This document shows positions 48,391-59,435 of a DNA stretch of 64,000 bases, one piece after another. Origin of the DNA: Arthrobacter sp. SLBN-112. GTDB taxonomy: Bacteria > Actinomycetota > Actinomycetes > Actinomycetales > Micrococcaceae. The stretch covers positions 372,001-436,000 of the forward strand of contig NZ_JAUSXY010000001.1 in assembly GCF_030944625.1 (NCBI RefSeq), written 5' to 3'. The notes below the pieces were generated by a model. The model worked only from the letters and a program-made list of their open reading frames with translations, did not search any database and was not told the origin of the DNA. A program made the translations under genes and the position numbers. Every line of letters begins with the position of its first letter. The stretch's first letter is position 1.

Positions 48391-49379
48391 GGCGTACCCA
48401 GTTTCCGGGAGAAGTAGTCCACACCGGCGGCGAGGATGCCGTCCATCCGGTCTTCGGCGCCGAAGAAGCAGTGGTCGGCGCCCTTGACGGTCACCACCTC
48501 GTGGTCCACTCCGGCACCGGCGAGCGCGGCGGCCAGCAGGTCGGTCTGCGAATGCGGCACCAGTCCGTCGGAGTCACCGTGGACCAGGAGGAACGGGGCG
48601 GCGCCGGCGTCCACGTAGCTGACCGGGCTGGCCGCAGCCAGCAGCTCCGGGTCGTCCGAACCGCCTACCAGCATGTATTCAGGCTGCAGGGACATTCCCG
48701 GGGGCACTGCCGCCGTCAGGGCTGCGGGAAAGAGCCCCTCGGGCGTGGCCATGGGAGGGATGTCCACCAGCGAGGAAACACCGTAAAAGTCGACTACGGC
48801 GCTCACGCTGCTGGGGTGCCCCTGCGCACCGAGTCCGCCTTCGAGGTCGTCGCGGTTCCCGGTGAGCCCGAGGAGCGCCACCAGGTGGCCGCCGGCGGAT
48901 TCGCCCCAGGCACCGAAGCGGTCCGGGTCGATGTTGAGCTCATCCGCATATTCGCGCAGGTAGCGGACGGCGGCCTTGAGGTCGTGGAGCTGGGCGGGAA
49001 AGGGCGCCTCGAGGGAGTGCCGGTAGTCCGCGGTGGCACAGGCGATGCCGGCCTCGTTGAGCAGCCGGAACACCGAGTTGGGCGCGAACGTGGGCGGCAG
49101 TTCCCGGCGGTCGCCCAGCTGGAAGGCGCCACCGTGCACCCAGAGCACCAGCGGTGTGGGGCCGGACGCCTGGCGCGGCAGCCAGATGTCCATTTTCAGG
49201 GGCCGGAAGCCGATGGCCCGGGCATACGTGACTTCCCGGTGCACGGCCGACACGTCCGAGACCGGCTCCGGTGTTCCGGGCGTGTCAAAGATCGGGAACG
49301 GCGGAACGTCCCTGCCCCCGGGCCGGGAAACGTCCGGCCGGGACGGGTCGAGTACCTCGGTAGCGTCATCCACTTTCAT
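48387..49379 (-). CDS. Alpha/beta hydrolase (carboxylesterase-like)
   Basis: A 330-residue esterase-fold enzyme. VLWVHGGAFQLGDRRELP, CATADYRHSLEAPFPAQLHD and the nucleophile elbow GAWGESAGGHLVAL are intact, with a distal HGDSDGLVP and GADHCF supplying Asp and His. It overlaps the rhamnosidase gene upstream and the serine-less homologue downstream by four bases each. A deacetylase/deacylase for decorated deoxy-sugar glycans is a reasonable role. It is related to the frameshifted esterase at 30732-31677. Confidence 0.87.
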   Translation of the reverse strand: MKVDDATEVLDPSRPDVSRPGGRDVPPFPIFDTPGTPEPVSDVSAVHREVTYARAIGFRPLKMDIWLPRQASGPTPLVLWVHGGAFQLGDRRELPPTFAPNSVFRLLNEAGIACATADYRHSLEAPFPAQLHDLKAAVRYLREYADELNIDPDRFGAWGESAGGHLVALLGLTGNRDDLEGGLGAQGHPSSVSAVVDFYGVSSLVDIPPMATPEGLFPAALTAAVPPGMSLQPEYMLVGGSDDPELLAAASPVSYVDAGAAPFLLVHGDSDGLVPHSQTDLLAAALAGAGVDHEVVTVKGADHCFFGAEDRMDGILAAGVDYFSRKLGTP

Positions 49380-52122
49380 AGTGTGCTCCTCATCAGCTCT
49401 GGTTTGGCAGCGTCTCCACCGGTGGCGGCAACGAAAGTGTGGGTTCCGGGCCCGACGACGGCGGCGGGTTCGCCGGGCAGCAGCACCTGTGCGGTGGTCC
49501 CGGCGGGGATGGTAGCAGTGAGCGTCAGCACGGCGTCGTCCTGTATTCCTTCAACCGCCGTCCCCTCCGCGATGGTCCAATCCACCTGGATGAGGCCGCG
49601 TGGCCCCTGGTGGGAGGTGGATGCGGAGGTCAGTCCGGCGCCGGGCCGGGGCTCGATGATGGTCCGTTCCCAGCCGGCGCTTCCCGGCGCCTGGCGCAGC
49701 CCGGCCGTATACCGGTGCAGGAAGGTCACCACGGCACCCTTGCTGTAGTGGTTGAGGGACTGGTGCGCGCCGCCGGCAGCATCGATGCCGTTCCACAGTT
49801 CCCACACGGTGGTGGCGCCGCGGTCCACCATGGCCAGCCAGGACGGTTCGGAATCCTGCATCAGCAGTTGGTAGGCCAGGTCCACCTCACCGTTCTCGGC
49901 CAGGACCGGGAGCAGGTAGGGCGTGGCCAGGAAGCCCGTGCCCAGGTGGTTCCCCGCGTTCCGGATCAGTTCCACCAGCTGGGCCGTGACCCCGGCGCGG
50001 TGTTCCGGGCTGACCAGATCGAAAGCCAGGGCGCGGACGCAGTTGGCCTGGCTGGGGTCGGTAACGCGGCCGTCGGGGCCGAGGTATTCCGTTTCCCAGG
50101 CGTCCCGGATCCGGGATGAAAGTTCCGCCAGCTCTGCAGCGTCTTCGTGCTGCCCCAGCACCGTGGCGATGCGTGCCATCAGGTTTGTGGTGTGCCGGTA
50201 GTAGGCGGTGGCCACGATGCCGTGGTCGGCGTTGCGGGCCGCGAACAGGTCCGGTTCGGGTCCGTCCGGTTCCATCCATTCGCCGAAGTGGAAGCCGGTG
50301 TCCCACAGGTACTGTTCGTGCGGTGCAGGGCCAATGCTTGCGGCGGCCCGGGCGGGGTGCCGCCGGTTCTCGGCGGAGGTCCGCACGAAGCCGAGCCAGC
50401 GGTTCATCGCATCCTGGTTCTCGGCCAGGATCGAGACGTCCCCGGTGGCCAGGTACACCTCCCAGGGCACCATGACCACCGCGTCGCCCCAGCCGGCGGA
50501 TCCGTTGGTGAAGCCCGTGAATTCGGCCGAGGTGACGGCGGGGCCTGGCGAGGGTGAGATGTTGGCGATGACGCCGTTCTCCCATTGGTCGGCACGGACG
50601 TCCCGCAGCCATTTGCGGGAGAACCCGGTGACGTCGTACAGGTACGCGGCGGTGGGGACGAACAGCTGCCAGTCTCCGGTCCAGCCGGCCTTTTCCCGCT
50701 GCGGGCAGTCGGTGGGGACCTCGCAGGAGTTGCCCAGGAAGCTCCATTCCACGATGTCGTGGAGCTTGTTCAGGCGCTCGTCGCTGCAGCGGAAAGTGCC
50801 GATGCGTTCCAGGTCCGTCCGGACCAGGCAGGCCGTGATGTCCCCGGGGCGCAGGTCCTGGGTGAGGCCCTGGACGGACACGTACTGGAAGCCGTGGGTG
50901 GTGTGGCGTGGTTCGAAGACCTCGCCGGGCGCGCCGGAGGAGATGACCGTGTCCACCTGGCCGGCATCGAGGAAGGACCCCGGTGAACGGAAATTGTGCG
51001 GGCGCAGGTGGTCCCGGGTGACCTCGCCGTCTCTGTCCAGGGCCTCGCCGTATTCCAGCGTGAGCGTTTCTCCCGGCGCCGCCAGCCGGGTGAGGCGGAC
51101 CCAGCCGTGGATGTTCTGGCCGAAGTCCACCACCTGATGGCCGGTCGGAAGGCGGGTGATGGTCACCGGGGCGAGTTCCATGGTCGCCCGGGTGGGTGGG
51201 GCGAGGGGCCCGGCCAGTGCGTCGAAACTTCCGCGGCTGACGACGGCGGCCCGCGGCCCGGGTGCGTGTGGGGAGACGGGTGCCGTGCCCCCAGAAGGTG
51301 CGCTCACGCCGTCGGCCGTTCGAAAATCAACGCGCTGGCCCGCCATGAGGTCGGCACTGATGATCTCCGTTGAGGACACCAGCCACGAGCTGTCGGTGCC
51401 GATGACCTGCCTGCCTGCCACGGACTCCGCCTCCAGCTGCGCCAGGAAGGCTGTGTGCGCACCGTACATGCCGGCGTCGCGCGTGTAGCCGAAGCTGCCG
51501 CGGTACCAGCCATCGGTGAGGATGGCCCGGATGGTGTTGGCTCTTCGCGGAGGAGACCGGTGACGTCATAGGCCTGGACCTGGAGGGTGGTGTTGTAGCT
51601 GGTGGAGCCCGGGGTGAGCTGCTGGTCGCCGACGCGGCGGCCGTTGATGAAGAGCTCGTAGATGCCGTGGGCGGTGGCGTAGACGCGGGCCTTCTCCGGG
51701 GCGGCGTCCAGCCTGAAGTCCTTGGTGAGGGCGCAGCCGGGCCGCTCTCCGGGGACTGGGACCTCCTCCTCCCCGGGCCCGATCCACCCCGCCGTCCAGT
51801 CGGAGGCGTGCAGGAGGCCGAGCTCCACAGGCATCGGCTCGGACCAGCTGCTGGCTGTTTCGGTGCCGGTGTGGCCGATGTTCCAGGTGCGGACCCGCCA
51901 TTCGAAGCGGCTCCGGGAATCCAGGCCGGGGCCGCTGTACGGGATGGCGCCGCTCGCTGCCGACTCCACCTTCCCGGTATCCCACCCGTTGCCGGCCGTG
52001 ATCCGGTACGCGATCTGGCGGACGGTTCCGGCGGGCGGTGTCCAGCTGAGCCGCGGTTCGCGGATGGTCAGGCCCATCGCCTCGGACAGGTGCTCGGCCC
52101 GAAGCCGGGTGGGGGCGGTCAT
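49376..52122 (-). pseudogene. GH78 alpha-L-rhamnosidase, frameshifted
   Basis: From ATG 52122 the frame encodes the N-terminal and carbohydrate-binding part of GH78 (LRAEHLSEAMGLTIREPRLSW, GIYELFINGRRVGDQQLTPG) up to VTGLLREEP near 51545. The rest, starting TIRAILTDGWYRGSFGYTRD and including the catalytic region EVPTDCPQREKAGWTGDWQL, lies in another frame ending at 49376. One missing base at about 51541-51546 explains it. Both halves are otherwise conserved, so about 915 residues would be restored. GH78 hydrolyses terminal alpha-L-rhamnose. It precedes two esterase genes and diverges from iclR. Confidence 0.87.
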
Positions 52123-52217
52123 GCGGCGGGACTCCTGGAGTGCGATTGCTGGGAGTTCCAGCTTCGTGCGCCACCCCCCGTCCCCCACAGGGCGCTTTCA
52201 ATGGTCGGAATAGTATT

Positions 52218-52241
52218 GTGGTTCAGCTCACTGCGAGCCAC
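52218..52241. promoter_or_regulatory. Possible IclR operator
   Basis: GTGGTTC (52218-52224) and GAGCCAC (52235-52241) form a 24-bp dyad with one wobble, centrally placed between the divergent rhamnosidase and iclR genes. TAGTAT just left may be a -10 element. Confidence 0.35.
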
Positions 52242-52273
52242 CGCAACTATCGACGGCGCTAGGAACCACTGCC

Positions 52274-53104
52274 ATGACTTCCACCCCGGAAACGGATACC
52301 CCGCCCGCCCGCGGCAAGCGGCCAAAACAGGGCGAACCGGTCATCGACCGGGCGCTGAGCCTGCTCGCCGTTTTCTCGGACCGGCGCCGGGCGCTCACCC
52401 TGTCCGAGTTGGCGCGGTACGCGGACATGCCTACGCCCACGGCCCTGCGGCTGATCGCCCGGCTGGTGGCGTGGGGTGCCTTGGAACGGCTGGACGACGG
52501 CCGCTACGTGGTGGGAGTCAGGCTGTGGGAAGTGGCCTCGCTGTCGCCGCGCGGTCACGGCGTGCGGGAGATCGCGCTCCCCTACCTGGAGGACCTGTTC
52601 GAGGTCACGCGGCACCACGTCCTGCTGGCGGTGCGGGACAACGAGCAGGCGGTGCTGATCGAGCGGTTATCCGCGAAGGACGCCACCGAGGTCGCCTACC
52701 GGGTGGGCGGCCGGGCACCGCTGCGGTCCACGGCCATCGGCCTGGTGCTGCTGGCGGGAGCGGACCAGCAGTTCCAGGAAACCATCCTGAAGCGGCCGCC
52801 GGAGATCGAGCCGGGCGTGTCCGAGATGCCGGAGGGCCAGTTGCGCCGGACCTTGTCCGATGTGCGGCGGACCGGCATCGCCATGATCCGCCGCAGCCTG
52901 CCGTCCCGGACAGTGTCCGTGGCGTCGCCCATATACGACGCACAGGGTGCCGTGGTGGCTTCCCTGTCCATCGTGGTTCCGGACGGATCCACGCCGCCAA
53001 ACGTCCTGGCCCCGGCGGTCCGCGCCGCCGCCAGGGCCGTGTCCCGGAACCTGGGCTTCCAGGCGACGGCGAGCGCGGACGTCAGGACGCACTCGCAGGG
53101 GTAG
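52274..53104 (+). CDS. IclR-family transcriptional regulator
   Basis: A 276-residue IclR regulator. The N-terminal winged HTH is VIDRALSLLAVFSDRRRALT, LSELARYADMPTPTALRLIA and a wing with DDGRYVVGVRLWEVA. The effector domain contains VGGRAPLRSTAIGLVLLA and VASPIYDAQGAVVASLSIVV. It diverges from the GH78 gene and faces the GH95 gene, so it most likely controls the rhamnose/fucose glycan genes on both sides. ATG 52274 has AGGA nine bases upstream. Confidence 0.9.
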   Translation: MTSTPETDTPPARGKRPKQGEPVIDRALSLLAVFSDRRRALTLSELARYADMPTPTALRLIARLVAWGALERLDDGRYVVGVRLWEVASLSPRGHGVREIALPYLEDLFEVTRHHVLLAVRDNEQAVLIERLSAKDATEVAYRVGGRAPLRSTAIGLVLLAGADQQFQETILKRPPEIEPGVSEMPEGQLRRTLSDVRRTGIAMIRRSLPSRTVSVASPIYDAQGAVVASLSIVVPDGSTPPNVLAPAVRAAARAVSRNLGFQATASADVRTHSQG

Positions 53105-53140
53105 GGGAGCTGAGGCGTTCCGGGGCAGCGGGAAATATTG

Positions 53141-55531
53141 TCACCCGAAGTTGGGGCAGCCGAGCTCAAGATCCGTCCCCCCGCCGAAGGCCGCGCTGAC
53201 CTGCCGCCCGTTCCACACGATGTCCCGGTTTACGGCCGCATCGGACCGCAAGACGGCGCTGCGAAGGACGCCGCCGGACCAGCGGATGTCCACCTCAATT
53301 CCACCCACGGCACGCAATCCCCGGACGGACCCCTCGCTCCAAGAGTCCGGGAGCGCGGGCAGAAGCCGGATGGTGGTCGCGTCGGACTGGAGCAGCATCT
53401 CGGCGACGCCGGCAGTGGCACCGAAGTTCGCATCGATCTGGAACGGCGGGTGGGCGGTGAACAGGTTCGGGTACACCCCGCCGCGTTCATCGAAGCCGTC
53501 CCCGGCCGCACGGAGTGCCAGGTTGAGGCTCTCTTCGGCCTTGGCGGCGTTGCCAAGGCGCGCCCAGAGGGCAACGCGCCAGGCCATGGCCCAGCCCGTG
53601 GACTCGGGACCCCGCAGTTCCAGGGTCCTGGCAGCGGCGGCGGCGAGCGCCGGAGTGTCACCGGCGCTCCACTGCTGCAGCGGATAGAGGGCCGCCAAGT
53701 GGGACGTGTGCCGGTGATCCGGCGCATGCTCGATGGCCGGGAACGACCATTCCCGGATTTCTCCCCGGCCACCGATAGCCGGTTGGGGAAGGGAGCGCAC
53801 CTTGTCCGCGAGCTCCTGTAGCCAGGGCGGCTGCTCGGTCAAGGCTGCGGCAGCGTGCCGCGCCGAATCGAGGAGTCCGCGGAGCAGGGAAACGTCCATG
53901 GTGGAGGACCGGCTCACCGAGGCAGGCGCCCCGTCCTGGGCGACGAACTGGTTCTCCGGAGAGGTCGACGGCGATGTGTGCGTTCCGCTGGCGGCGTCAC
54001 CAACGATCCAGTCCACTGCGAAGAGGCACGCGCCTTCGATGGCCGGCCAGGAGGCCCGCAGCCGGCCGGCGTCCCCCGTATACGCGTAGTGCTGCCACGC
54101 GGACTGCACGAGCCAAATGCCTCCCATGGCCCAGCTGGCCCACATGGAGTCGCCTTCGCCCGCGCCGGCGGCAAAGGAGTACCCCCAAGGATCCGTATTG
54201 TGGTGGGCCGCCCAACCCCGCGCCCCGTACAGGGCGGCGGCATGCCGGCCGGTACGCGCAAGGGTATCCACCAGCTGCAGCAGCGGTTCGTGGCACTCGG
54301 CAAGGTTGGCGGGCAGCGCCGGCCAGTAGTTCATTTCCGTGTTGATGTTCACGGTGTAGTTGCTGCTCCACGGCGGCGGCAGCTCCTCGTTCCAGATGCC
54401 CTGGAGGTTGGCCGGGAACCCTCCGGCGCGGGACGAGGCGATCAACAGGTACCGGCCGTAGTGGAACAGGAGGGAGACCAGGGCGGTGTCGGTCTTGTCC
54501 TCTTCGAAGGCACGCACGCGCTCATCCGTTGGCTTCCACTGACCAGAGTCCGGCCCCGGACCCAGTCCAGTTTTAGGGCCGAGTTCCAGCGTGACCCTGC
54601 GGTAAAGCTCCGCATGGTCGGCAACGTGGCGCTCGAAAACGGCGTCCGCGGAGTCCTGGAGGACCCGCGCCACCCGGCCGGTGAGGAGTACGGCCAGGCC
54701 TTCAGGGGAACCCGCAGTGTTCGCGTGCCGGAAGGCCTGCGAACGATCGAGGACCGTTCCCGTGGCAATGGCCAGCCGCACGGAACGTGCGCCCGTGACC
54801 GCCAGGAATCCCCCGGTGACGTCCGTGTGGCCGTCGGTCGCGATGCCGGCGTGGGCTGCTCCGGCGCGGGAGCCGTCGTCGTAATGGACGTGCTCAGCAG
54901 TCCGCTCAAAGGAGGGCGCTACGTCACTGGGCAGCAGCACCCGAAGCCGGAGTTCGGTCCCCCACGGATGCGCCGCGGTGTCCTGGCCAAGGAACCGGAC
55001 GCCATCGGGGTGGATCCCGATCCGGACGTTGATGGGGACGTCGGCCGTGATCTCGTGGACGATGACGGAGTCGGGGTGGGATGCGAAGGTCCGGTGCCGG
55101 ACCTCGGAGCCATCGATGACATAGCGGTGACCCGCGGTGCCGGTCCGGAGATCCAGCCACCGGGCGGGGCCGCCGTCAACGGCTGCCGCGGCGCCGGCGA
55201 CCTTCACTGACAGGGCCGCGAACGGCAGGTAAGCCTGCGAGTGCGTGCCCTGGAATGCCAGCAGCAGTTCTTCGGGCCGCCGAACGTCCCCGTCTTCCAC
55301 CGCCGCGCGGACAGCCTGGAGTGTGGCGGGTCCGGCGGATGGATCCAGCGGGGGCGCGGACCGGCCTGTTGGCCCGGACCACGCCGAGCCCTCGTTGAGC
55401 TGGATGCGCTCGCCACCCACCAGGCCGCGCACCGTCGCCCCTGCTAGTCCGTTGCCCACCGGCAGCGACTCGACGAACCGGTCCGCCGGGGCGCGGTACC
55501 AGAGCACCTGGCCGGGGTCAGGGGCGGGCAC
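53141..55531 (-). CDS. GH95 family glycoside hydrolase (alpha-L-fucosidase type)
   Basis: A 796-residue GH95 enzyme. The N-terminal beta domain begins [19 protein letters not shown]. The catalytic (alpha/alpha)6 barrel has [20 protein letters not shown] with the two base-activating asparagines. [10 protein letters not shown] carries the acid Glu, and [13 protein letters not shown] and [16 protein letters not shown] the Asp. The family contains 1,2-alpha-L-fucosidases and L-galactosidases by inverting mechanism. The GTG start at 55531 lacks a strong ribosome site and the true start may differ slightly. No signal peptide is seen, so it should act in the cytoplasm on imported oligosaccharides. 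Confidence 0.9.
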   Translation of the reverse strand: MPAPDPGQVLWYRAPADRFVESLPVGNGLAGATVRGLVGGERIQLNEGSAWSGPTGRSAPPLDPSAGPATLQAVRAAVEDGDVRRPEELLLAFQGTHSQAYLPFAALSVKVAGAAAAVDGGPARWLDLRTGTAGHRYVIDGSEVRHRTFASHPDSVIVHEITADVPINVRIGIHPDGVRFLGQDTAAHPWGTELRLRVLLPSDVAPSFERTAEHVHYDDGSRAGAAHAGIATDGHTDVTGGFLAVTGARSVRLAIATGTVLDRSQAFRHANTAGSPEGLAVLLTGRVARVLQDSADAVFERHVADHAELYRRVTLELGPKTGLGPGPDSGQWKPTDERVRAFEEDKTDTALVSLLFHYGRYLLIASSRAGGFPANLQGIWNEELPPPWSSNYTVNINTEMNYWPALPANLAECHEPLLQLVDTLARTGRHAAALYGARGWAAHHNTDPWGYSFAAGAGEGDSMWASWAMGGIWLVQSAWQHYAYTGDAGRLRASWPAIEGACLFAVDWIVGDAASGTHTSPSTSPENQFVAQDGAPASVSRSSTMDVSLLRGLLDSARHAAAALTEQPPWLQELADKVRSLPQPAIGGRGEIREWSFPAIEHAPDHRHTSHLAALYPLQQWSAGDTPALAAAAARTLELRGPESTGWAMAWRVALWARLGNAAKAEESLNLALRAAGDGFDERGGVYPNLFTAHPPFQIDANFGATAGVAEMLLQSDATTIRLLPALPDSWSEGSVRGLRAVGGIEVDIRWSGGVLRSAVLRSDAAVNRDIVWNGRQVSAAFGGGTDLELGCPNFG

Positions 55532-55575
55532 CTGGACCGGACGTACGGACCCGGAAGGTACCCCGGATCCCGCGC

Positions 55576-56040
55576 TCAGTACTGGCCCTTGATCACAAAG
55601 TAGGAGCCGCGGATAGTGCCGGCGAGCTTGGACTTCTGGCGGGCAAACTTGAAGCTTGCGGCCAGTTCCTCCGGGACCTCCATACCGTCGGAAAGCTTGA
55701 AGCCAACCGCCCGCTTGCCACCCTCCGAAATGCCGTACATGACATTAATGGACAGCCCGGACTCATAGAACACGTACGCCATCCGCAGCCCGTCCACCTC
55801 GAAAGAGGACACCTCGAGCGGCTTGGAGGAGATCACCAGATTCCGCTCCGTGGCCAGGATGTTGTGGACGTAGTCAACCGTCTCCGGTGCCTCGTCCGCG
55901 GGGACCACGGTGAAGTCGTGGTCGTATTTGTTCTTGTAATAGCGTGCCTCGTTGGCGCGCAGCCCGGCCAGCGCGTCAGCAACCGGCGACGATTCCAAAC
56001 CAACGGTGGACACGTTCTTGAAATCCACGGTGTACGGCAT
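55576..56040 (-). CDS. Unknown protein in deoxy-sugar glycan locus
   Basis: A 154-residue protein that I do not recognise. ATG 56040 has a perfect AGGAGG six bases upstream, so the gene is real and well translated. The sequence mixes [20 protein letters not shown] and [20 protein letters not shown], then strands [20 protein letters not shown] and the terminal SYFVIKGQY. An alpha+beta fold without signal peptide is likely. It lies 44 bp before GH95 and 71 bp after the second GH78, all same strand, so it probably takes part in glycan use or transport. Confidence 0.7.
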   Translation of the reverse strand: MPYTVDFKNVSTVGLESSPVADALAGLRANEARYYKNKYDHDFTVVPADEAPETVDYVHNILATERNLVISSKPLEVSSFEVDGLRMAYVFYESGLSINVMYGISEGGKRAVGFKLSDGMEVPEELAASFKFARQKSKLAGTIRGSYFVIKGQY

Positions 56041-56111
56041 GAGTCCTCCTGGGAAGTCTGTTCTGCGTACATCGTTGCAGATTCCGGCCCGGGCCAAGTG
56101 AAAAACGCGCC

Positions 56112-58391
56112 CTACTTCACCAAAGCGCCCAGTTCGGCGCGGAAGGAGCCCGCGCCGCCGCCCATGGCGTGCCGCGCACCGTCCGGAAGCACGACGTCGG
56201 CCGCCACCCCGTCAGGGACCGTCGCCTCCAGCCGGAACCCGCCGCCGTCGAGCGTCCATTCCACCCGGACCATCCCGTGCGAGGTCTTCAGCGAGGTCTT
56301 GGCCCAACTGATCCCTTCCCCCGGTTGCGGCGCGATGAGCACGCGGGCGTAGCCGGGCTCAAGGGGACGGATCCCGCCGATGGCCTTGTGCATCCAGTCC
56401 GCCACCGCGCCCAGGGCGTAGTGGTTGAAGCTGGTCATCTGCCCCGGATTGATGGTGCCGTCCGGGAGCATGGAGTCCCAGCGTTCCCAGACGGTGGTGG
56501 CACCCATGGTGACCGGGTACAGCCAGGACGGGCAGCCCTCCTCCAGCAGCAGCCGGTAGGCCTCGTCCACATGGCCGGTATCCGTCAGCGCGTGGTTGAT
56601 GAACGGGGTGCCCGCGAAGCCGGTGGACACCCGGAAGGCGTTGTTCCGGACCAGTTCCGCCAGGCGGTTGCCGGCGAACTCCCGCAGCTCCGGGGCGGCC
56701 AGGATGTCGAACGCTATGGCCAGGGCGTAGACCGTGGTGCAGTCGCTGCGGATGGTGCCGTCGGCTGCGACGTAGTTCTCGGCGAAGGCGGCACGCACCC
56801 GGGCGGCGAGCGCGTCGAAGTAGGCTTCGTCGTCGTGCTTTCCCAGGAGCCCGGCGGCCTGCGCGGTGAGGCGCGCGGTGCGGTACATGCAGGCGGTGGC
56901 CACCACGCCGGTGTCTGCCTTGGCTGCCCATGGCTGGTCCGGCGCGGCGTCGGGGTCCAGCCAGTCGCCGAACTGGAAGCCGGAGTCCCACAGGCCGGCG
57001 GATGAGAGCAGGCCCTCCACCCGGCGGGTGTGCGAGGCCATAGACGCGTACTGGTTCTCCAGCACGCTGAGGTCCCCGTAGGCCTCCCACAGCGCCCAAG
57101 GCACCCACACGGACGCCTCGCTCCACAGCGCCGAGGATTCAGGAGCCGGGAATTCGGGTGGCTGCGGGCAGTATTTGAGGATGTCCGGCACCGTGATGGG
57201 GACCAGCCCGTCCTGCGCCTCCTGTTCAGCGGCGAGGTCCAGCAGCCAGTCCTGCAGGAAGCCCTTGACGTCGTACAGGTAGGCGGCGGTGGGGGCGAAC
57301 ACGGCGATGTCGCCGGTCCAGCCCAGCCGCTCGTCGCGCTGCGGGCAGTCGGTGGGCAGGTCCAGGAAGTTCCCGCGGAGGCCCCAGACGATGTTGCGGT
57401 GCAGTTGGTTCACGAGGTGGTTGGAGCATTCGAAGGTGCCGGTGCGTTCCAGATCGGAATGGACCACCACGGCTTCAAGGTCCCCTTTCGCCAAGGTTCC
57501 CGGCCAGCCGGTAATTTCGGCGTAGCGGAAGCCGTGGAAGGTCTTGGTGGGCTCGAAGGAGTCCTCGCCTCCGGAAAGGATGAACATGTCCGTGGCCTTG
57601 GCGGAACGCAGCGGCCGGACACCGAGTTCGCCGTCCTCCAGCACCTCGGCATGCCGAATGGTGATGGCCTGCCCGGCCTCGCCCCGCACGGTGAAGCGGA
57701 GCCAGCCCACCAGGTTCTGGCCGAAGTCCACCAGCGTCTTGCCGGAGGGTGAGGTGAAGATTTCCACAGGACGGACGACGCCGGCCCGCACCACGGGCGG
57801 CCCCACCGGCTCAGCCAGCCGGTCGGCGTCGAACGCCAGCTCCCGCACGCCGGTCCAGTCCGGGTCGGGCCTAAAGCCGGGGTCCGCCCAGCCCTTTTGA
57901 CGGCGGCGGGCGTCGATGGTCTGCCCGTCGTAGAGGTCGTTGAAAGTGGTGGCGGAGGGGCCGGCCTGCCAGGTGGTGTCGGAGGCGATGGTCTGGACAT
58001 GGCCGTCGGCGAACTCGATGTCCAGCTGCCCGAAGAACCCCAGCTCGCTGCCGTACAGGTTGGACATGCCGTGCCAGGCCAGCCGTCCACGGTACCAGCC
58101 GTTGCCCAGTTCCACCCCCAGCACGCTGGTTGACGTCACCAGCGGCGTGACGTCGTAGCTGCGGTACCGGAGCCGCCACTCGTAGGAGCTCCAGCCCGGG
58201 CTCAGCACGTCCGGCCCCACGGGCACACCGTTGATGAACGCCTCATAGACGCCGAAGGCGGTGGCCCGCAGCGTCGCCCTCACCACGCCGCCGTGGCCCT
58301 CCTCAAGCGTGAACTCCTTGCGGAGCAGCGGGGCGCCGTCGAAGTCCTGGTCAGGGGTGATCATGGCGGCGTGCCAGGTGGTGGATGTCAT
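56112..58391 (-). CDS. GH78 alpha-L-rhamnosidase
   Basis: A 759-residue intact GH78 enzyme. N-terminal beta domain FGVYEAFINGVPVGPDVLSP, central LVDFGQNLVGWLRFTVRGE, and the catalytic barrel with LPTDCPQRDERLGWTGDIAV, followed by WDSGFQFGDWLDPDAAPD and GATTVWERWDSMLPDG. The acidic residues of the DERLGWTGD motif are those used in catalysis by the family. No signal peptide, so it acts in the cytoplasm on oligosaccharides brought in by the ABC importer encoded directly upstream. ATG 58391 is chosen as the family start. Confidence 0.9.
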   Translation of the reverse strand: MTSTTWHAAMITPDQDFDGAPLLRKEFTLEEGHGGVVRATLRATAFGVYEAFINGVPVGPDVLSPGWSSYEWRLRYRSYDVTPLVTSTSVLGVELGNGWYRGRLAWHGMSNLYGSELGFFGQLDIEFADGHVQTIASDTTWQAGPSATTFNDLYDGQTIDARRRQKGWADPGFRPDPDWTGVRELAFDADRLAEPVGPPVVRAGVVRPVEIFTSPSGKTLVDFGQNLVGWLRFTVRGEAGQAITIRHAEVLEDGELGVRPLRSAKATDMFILSGGEDSFEPTKTFHGFRYAEITGWPGTLAKGDLEAVVVHSDLERTGTFECSNHLVNQLHRNIVWGLRGNFLDLPTDCPQRDERLGWTGDIAVFAPTAAYLYDVKGFLQDWLLDLAAEQEAQDGLVPITVPDILKYCPQPPEFPAPESSALWSEASVWVPWALWEAYGDLSVLENQYASMASHTRRVEGLLSSAGLWDSGFQFGDWLDPDAAPDQPWAAKADTGVVATACMYRTARLTAQAAGLLGKHDDEAYFDALAARVRAAFAENYVAADGTIRSDCTTVYALAIAFDILAAPELREFAGNRLAELVRNNAFRVSTGFAGTPFINHALTDTGHVDEAYRLLLEEGCPSWLYPVTMGATTVWERWDSMLPDGTINPGQMTSFNHYALGAVADWMHKAIGGIRPLEPGYARVLIAPQPGEGISWAKTSLKTSHGMVRVEWTLDGGGFRLEATVPDGVAADVVLPDGARHAMGGGAGSFRAELGALVK

Positions 58392-58430
58392 GGAAGGAGG
58401 GTTCCGTTCTGGAAGTTGAGGCAATGAGGT

Positions 58431-59435
58431 TCAGGCGTAGTGGCAGGCGACGTCGGCTGTCCCCACCCGGCGCAGCGCCGGCCGTTCGGTGGCGCACAGG
58501 TCCGTGGCCAGCGGGCAGCGCAGCCGGAAAGGACAGCCGCCGGGTGCAGGCACCGCGGCGGCGCCGGTGCGGACACCCAGCGACTCGCGGGCTTCCCGAC
58601 GCGCCGCCTGTTCCGCGGGCCGGGGTACCGGGGAGGCGGCCACGAGGGCCTGGGTGAAGGGGTGCCTGGGGTTTTCGGTGACGGCGGCGGCAGGTCCGCT
58701 TTCCATCACCTGGCCGCGGTACAGGACCACCACGCGCTGGGCCAGGAACTGCACCACGGCGATGTCGTGGGCGATGAACAGGTAGCTCAGGCCCCGTTCG
58801 TCGCGGAGGTCGGCCAGCAGGTTGAGCACCTGGGCCTGGGTGGAGAGGTCAAGGGCGCTGACGGCTTCGTCGCAGACCACCAGCTGAGGATCGCAGATGA
58901 GGGCACGGGCCACGGAAATGCGCTGGCGCTGGCCGCCGGAGAACTGGCTGGGGTACCGGTCCACGGCGTCCCGCGGCAGCCCGACGCGTTCCAGCATGTC
59001 CTCGGCCTTGGCCCGGGCCTCTGCCGCTGAAATCCCCCGGAGGCGCAGCGGTTCCGCCAGGGAGGTGCCGATGGTGTTGCGCGGGTTCAGCGAGGAGTTG
59101 GGGTCCTGGAAGACGGCGCGCAGTTCGCCGCCCAGGGCCCGGCGCTGGGCTGCGCCGGCGGAAGTGATGTCCTTGCCCTGGTAGCTGATGGTGCCGCCGG
59201 AGACCTTCTGGAGGCCAAGGATTGCCTTGCCGATGGTGGACTTTCCGGAGCCGGACTCCCCCACCAGGCCCACGGTCTCCCCGGGGGCGATGCTGAAGCT
59301 GACATGGTCGACGGCGGCGGGAGCCGCGGCGGCCTTCCGGCCCCGGCCGTAGCGGACCACCAGGTCCTTGACCTCCAGCATGGGAGCGGCGGAGGACGGT
59401 GTGGAATCGCGGCGTTCGGTCACTGCGGTGCTCAT
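58431..59435 (-). CDS. Oligopeptide/dipeptide-type ABC transporter ATP-binding protein
   Basis: A 334-residue DppF/OppF-like ATPase. Walker A GLVGESGSGKSTIGKAILG, signature SGGQRQRISVARAL, Walker B LVVCDEAVSALD and H-loop FIAHD are all intact. The C-terminal cysteine-containing PGGCPFRLRCPLATDLC is the usual oligopeptide ABC tail (Fe-S or zinc-binding). ATG 59435 overlaps the stop of the upstream fusion gene by four bases. In this locus it probably powers uptake of rhamnose- or fucose-containing oligosaccharides rather than peptides. Confidence 0.92.
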   Translation of the reverse strand: MSTAVTERRDSTPSSAAPMLEVKDLVVRYGRGRKAAAAPAAVDHVSFSIAPGETVGLVGESGSGKSTIGKAILGLQKVSGGTISYQGKDITSAGAAQRRALGGELRAVFQDPNSSLNPRNTIGTSLAEPLRLRGISAAEARAKAEDMLERVGLPRDAVDRYPSQFSGGQRQRISVARALICDPQLVVCDEAVSALDLSTQAQVLNLLADLRDERGLSYLFIAHDIAVVQFLAQRVVVLYRGQVMESGPAAAVTENPRHPFTQALVAASPVPRPAEQAARREARESLGVRTGAAAVPAPGGCPFRLRCPLATDLCATERPALRRVGTADVACHYA

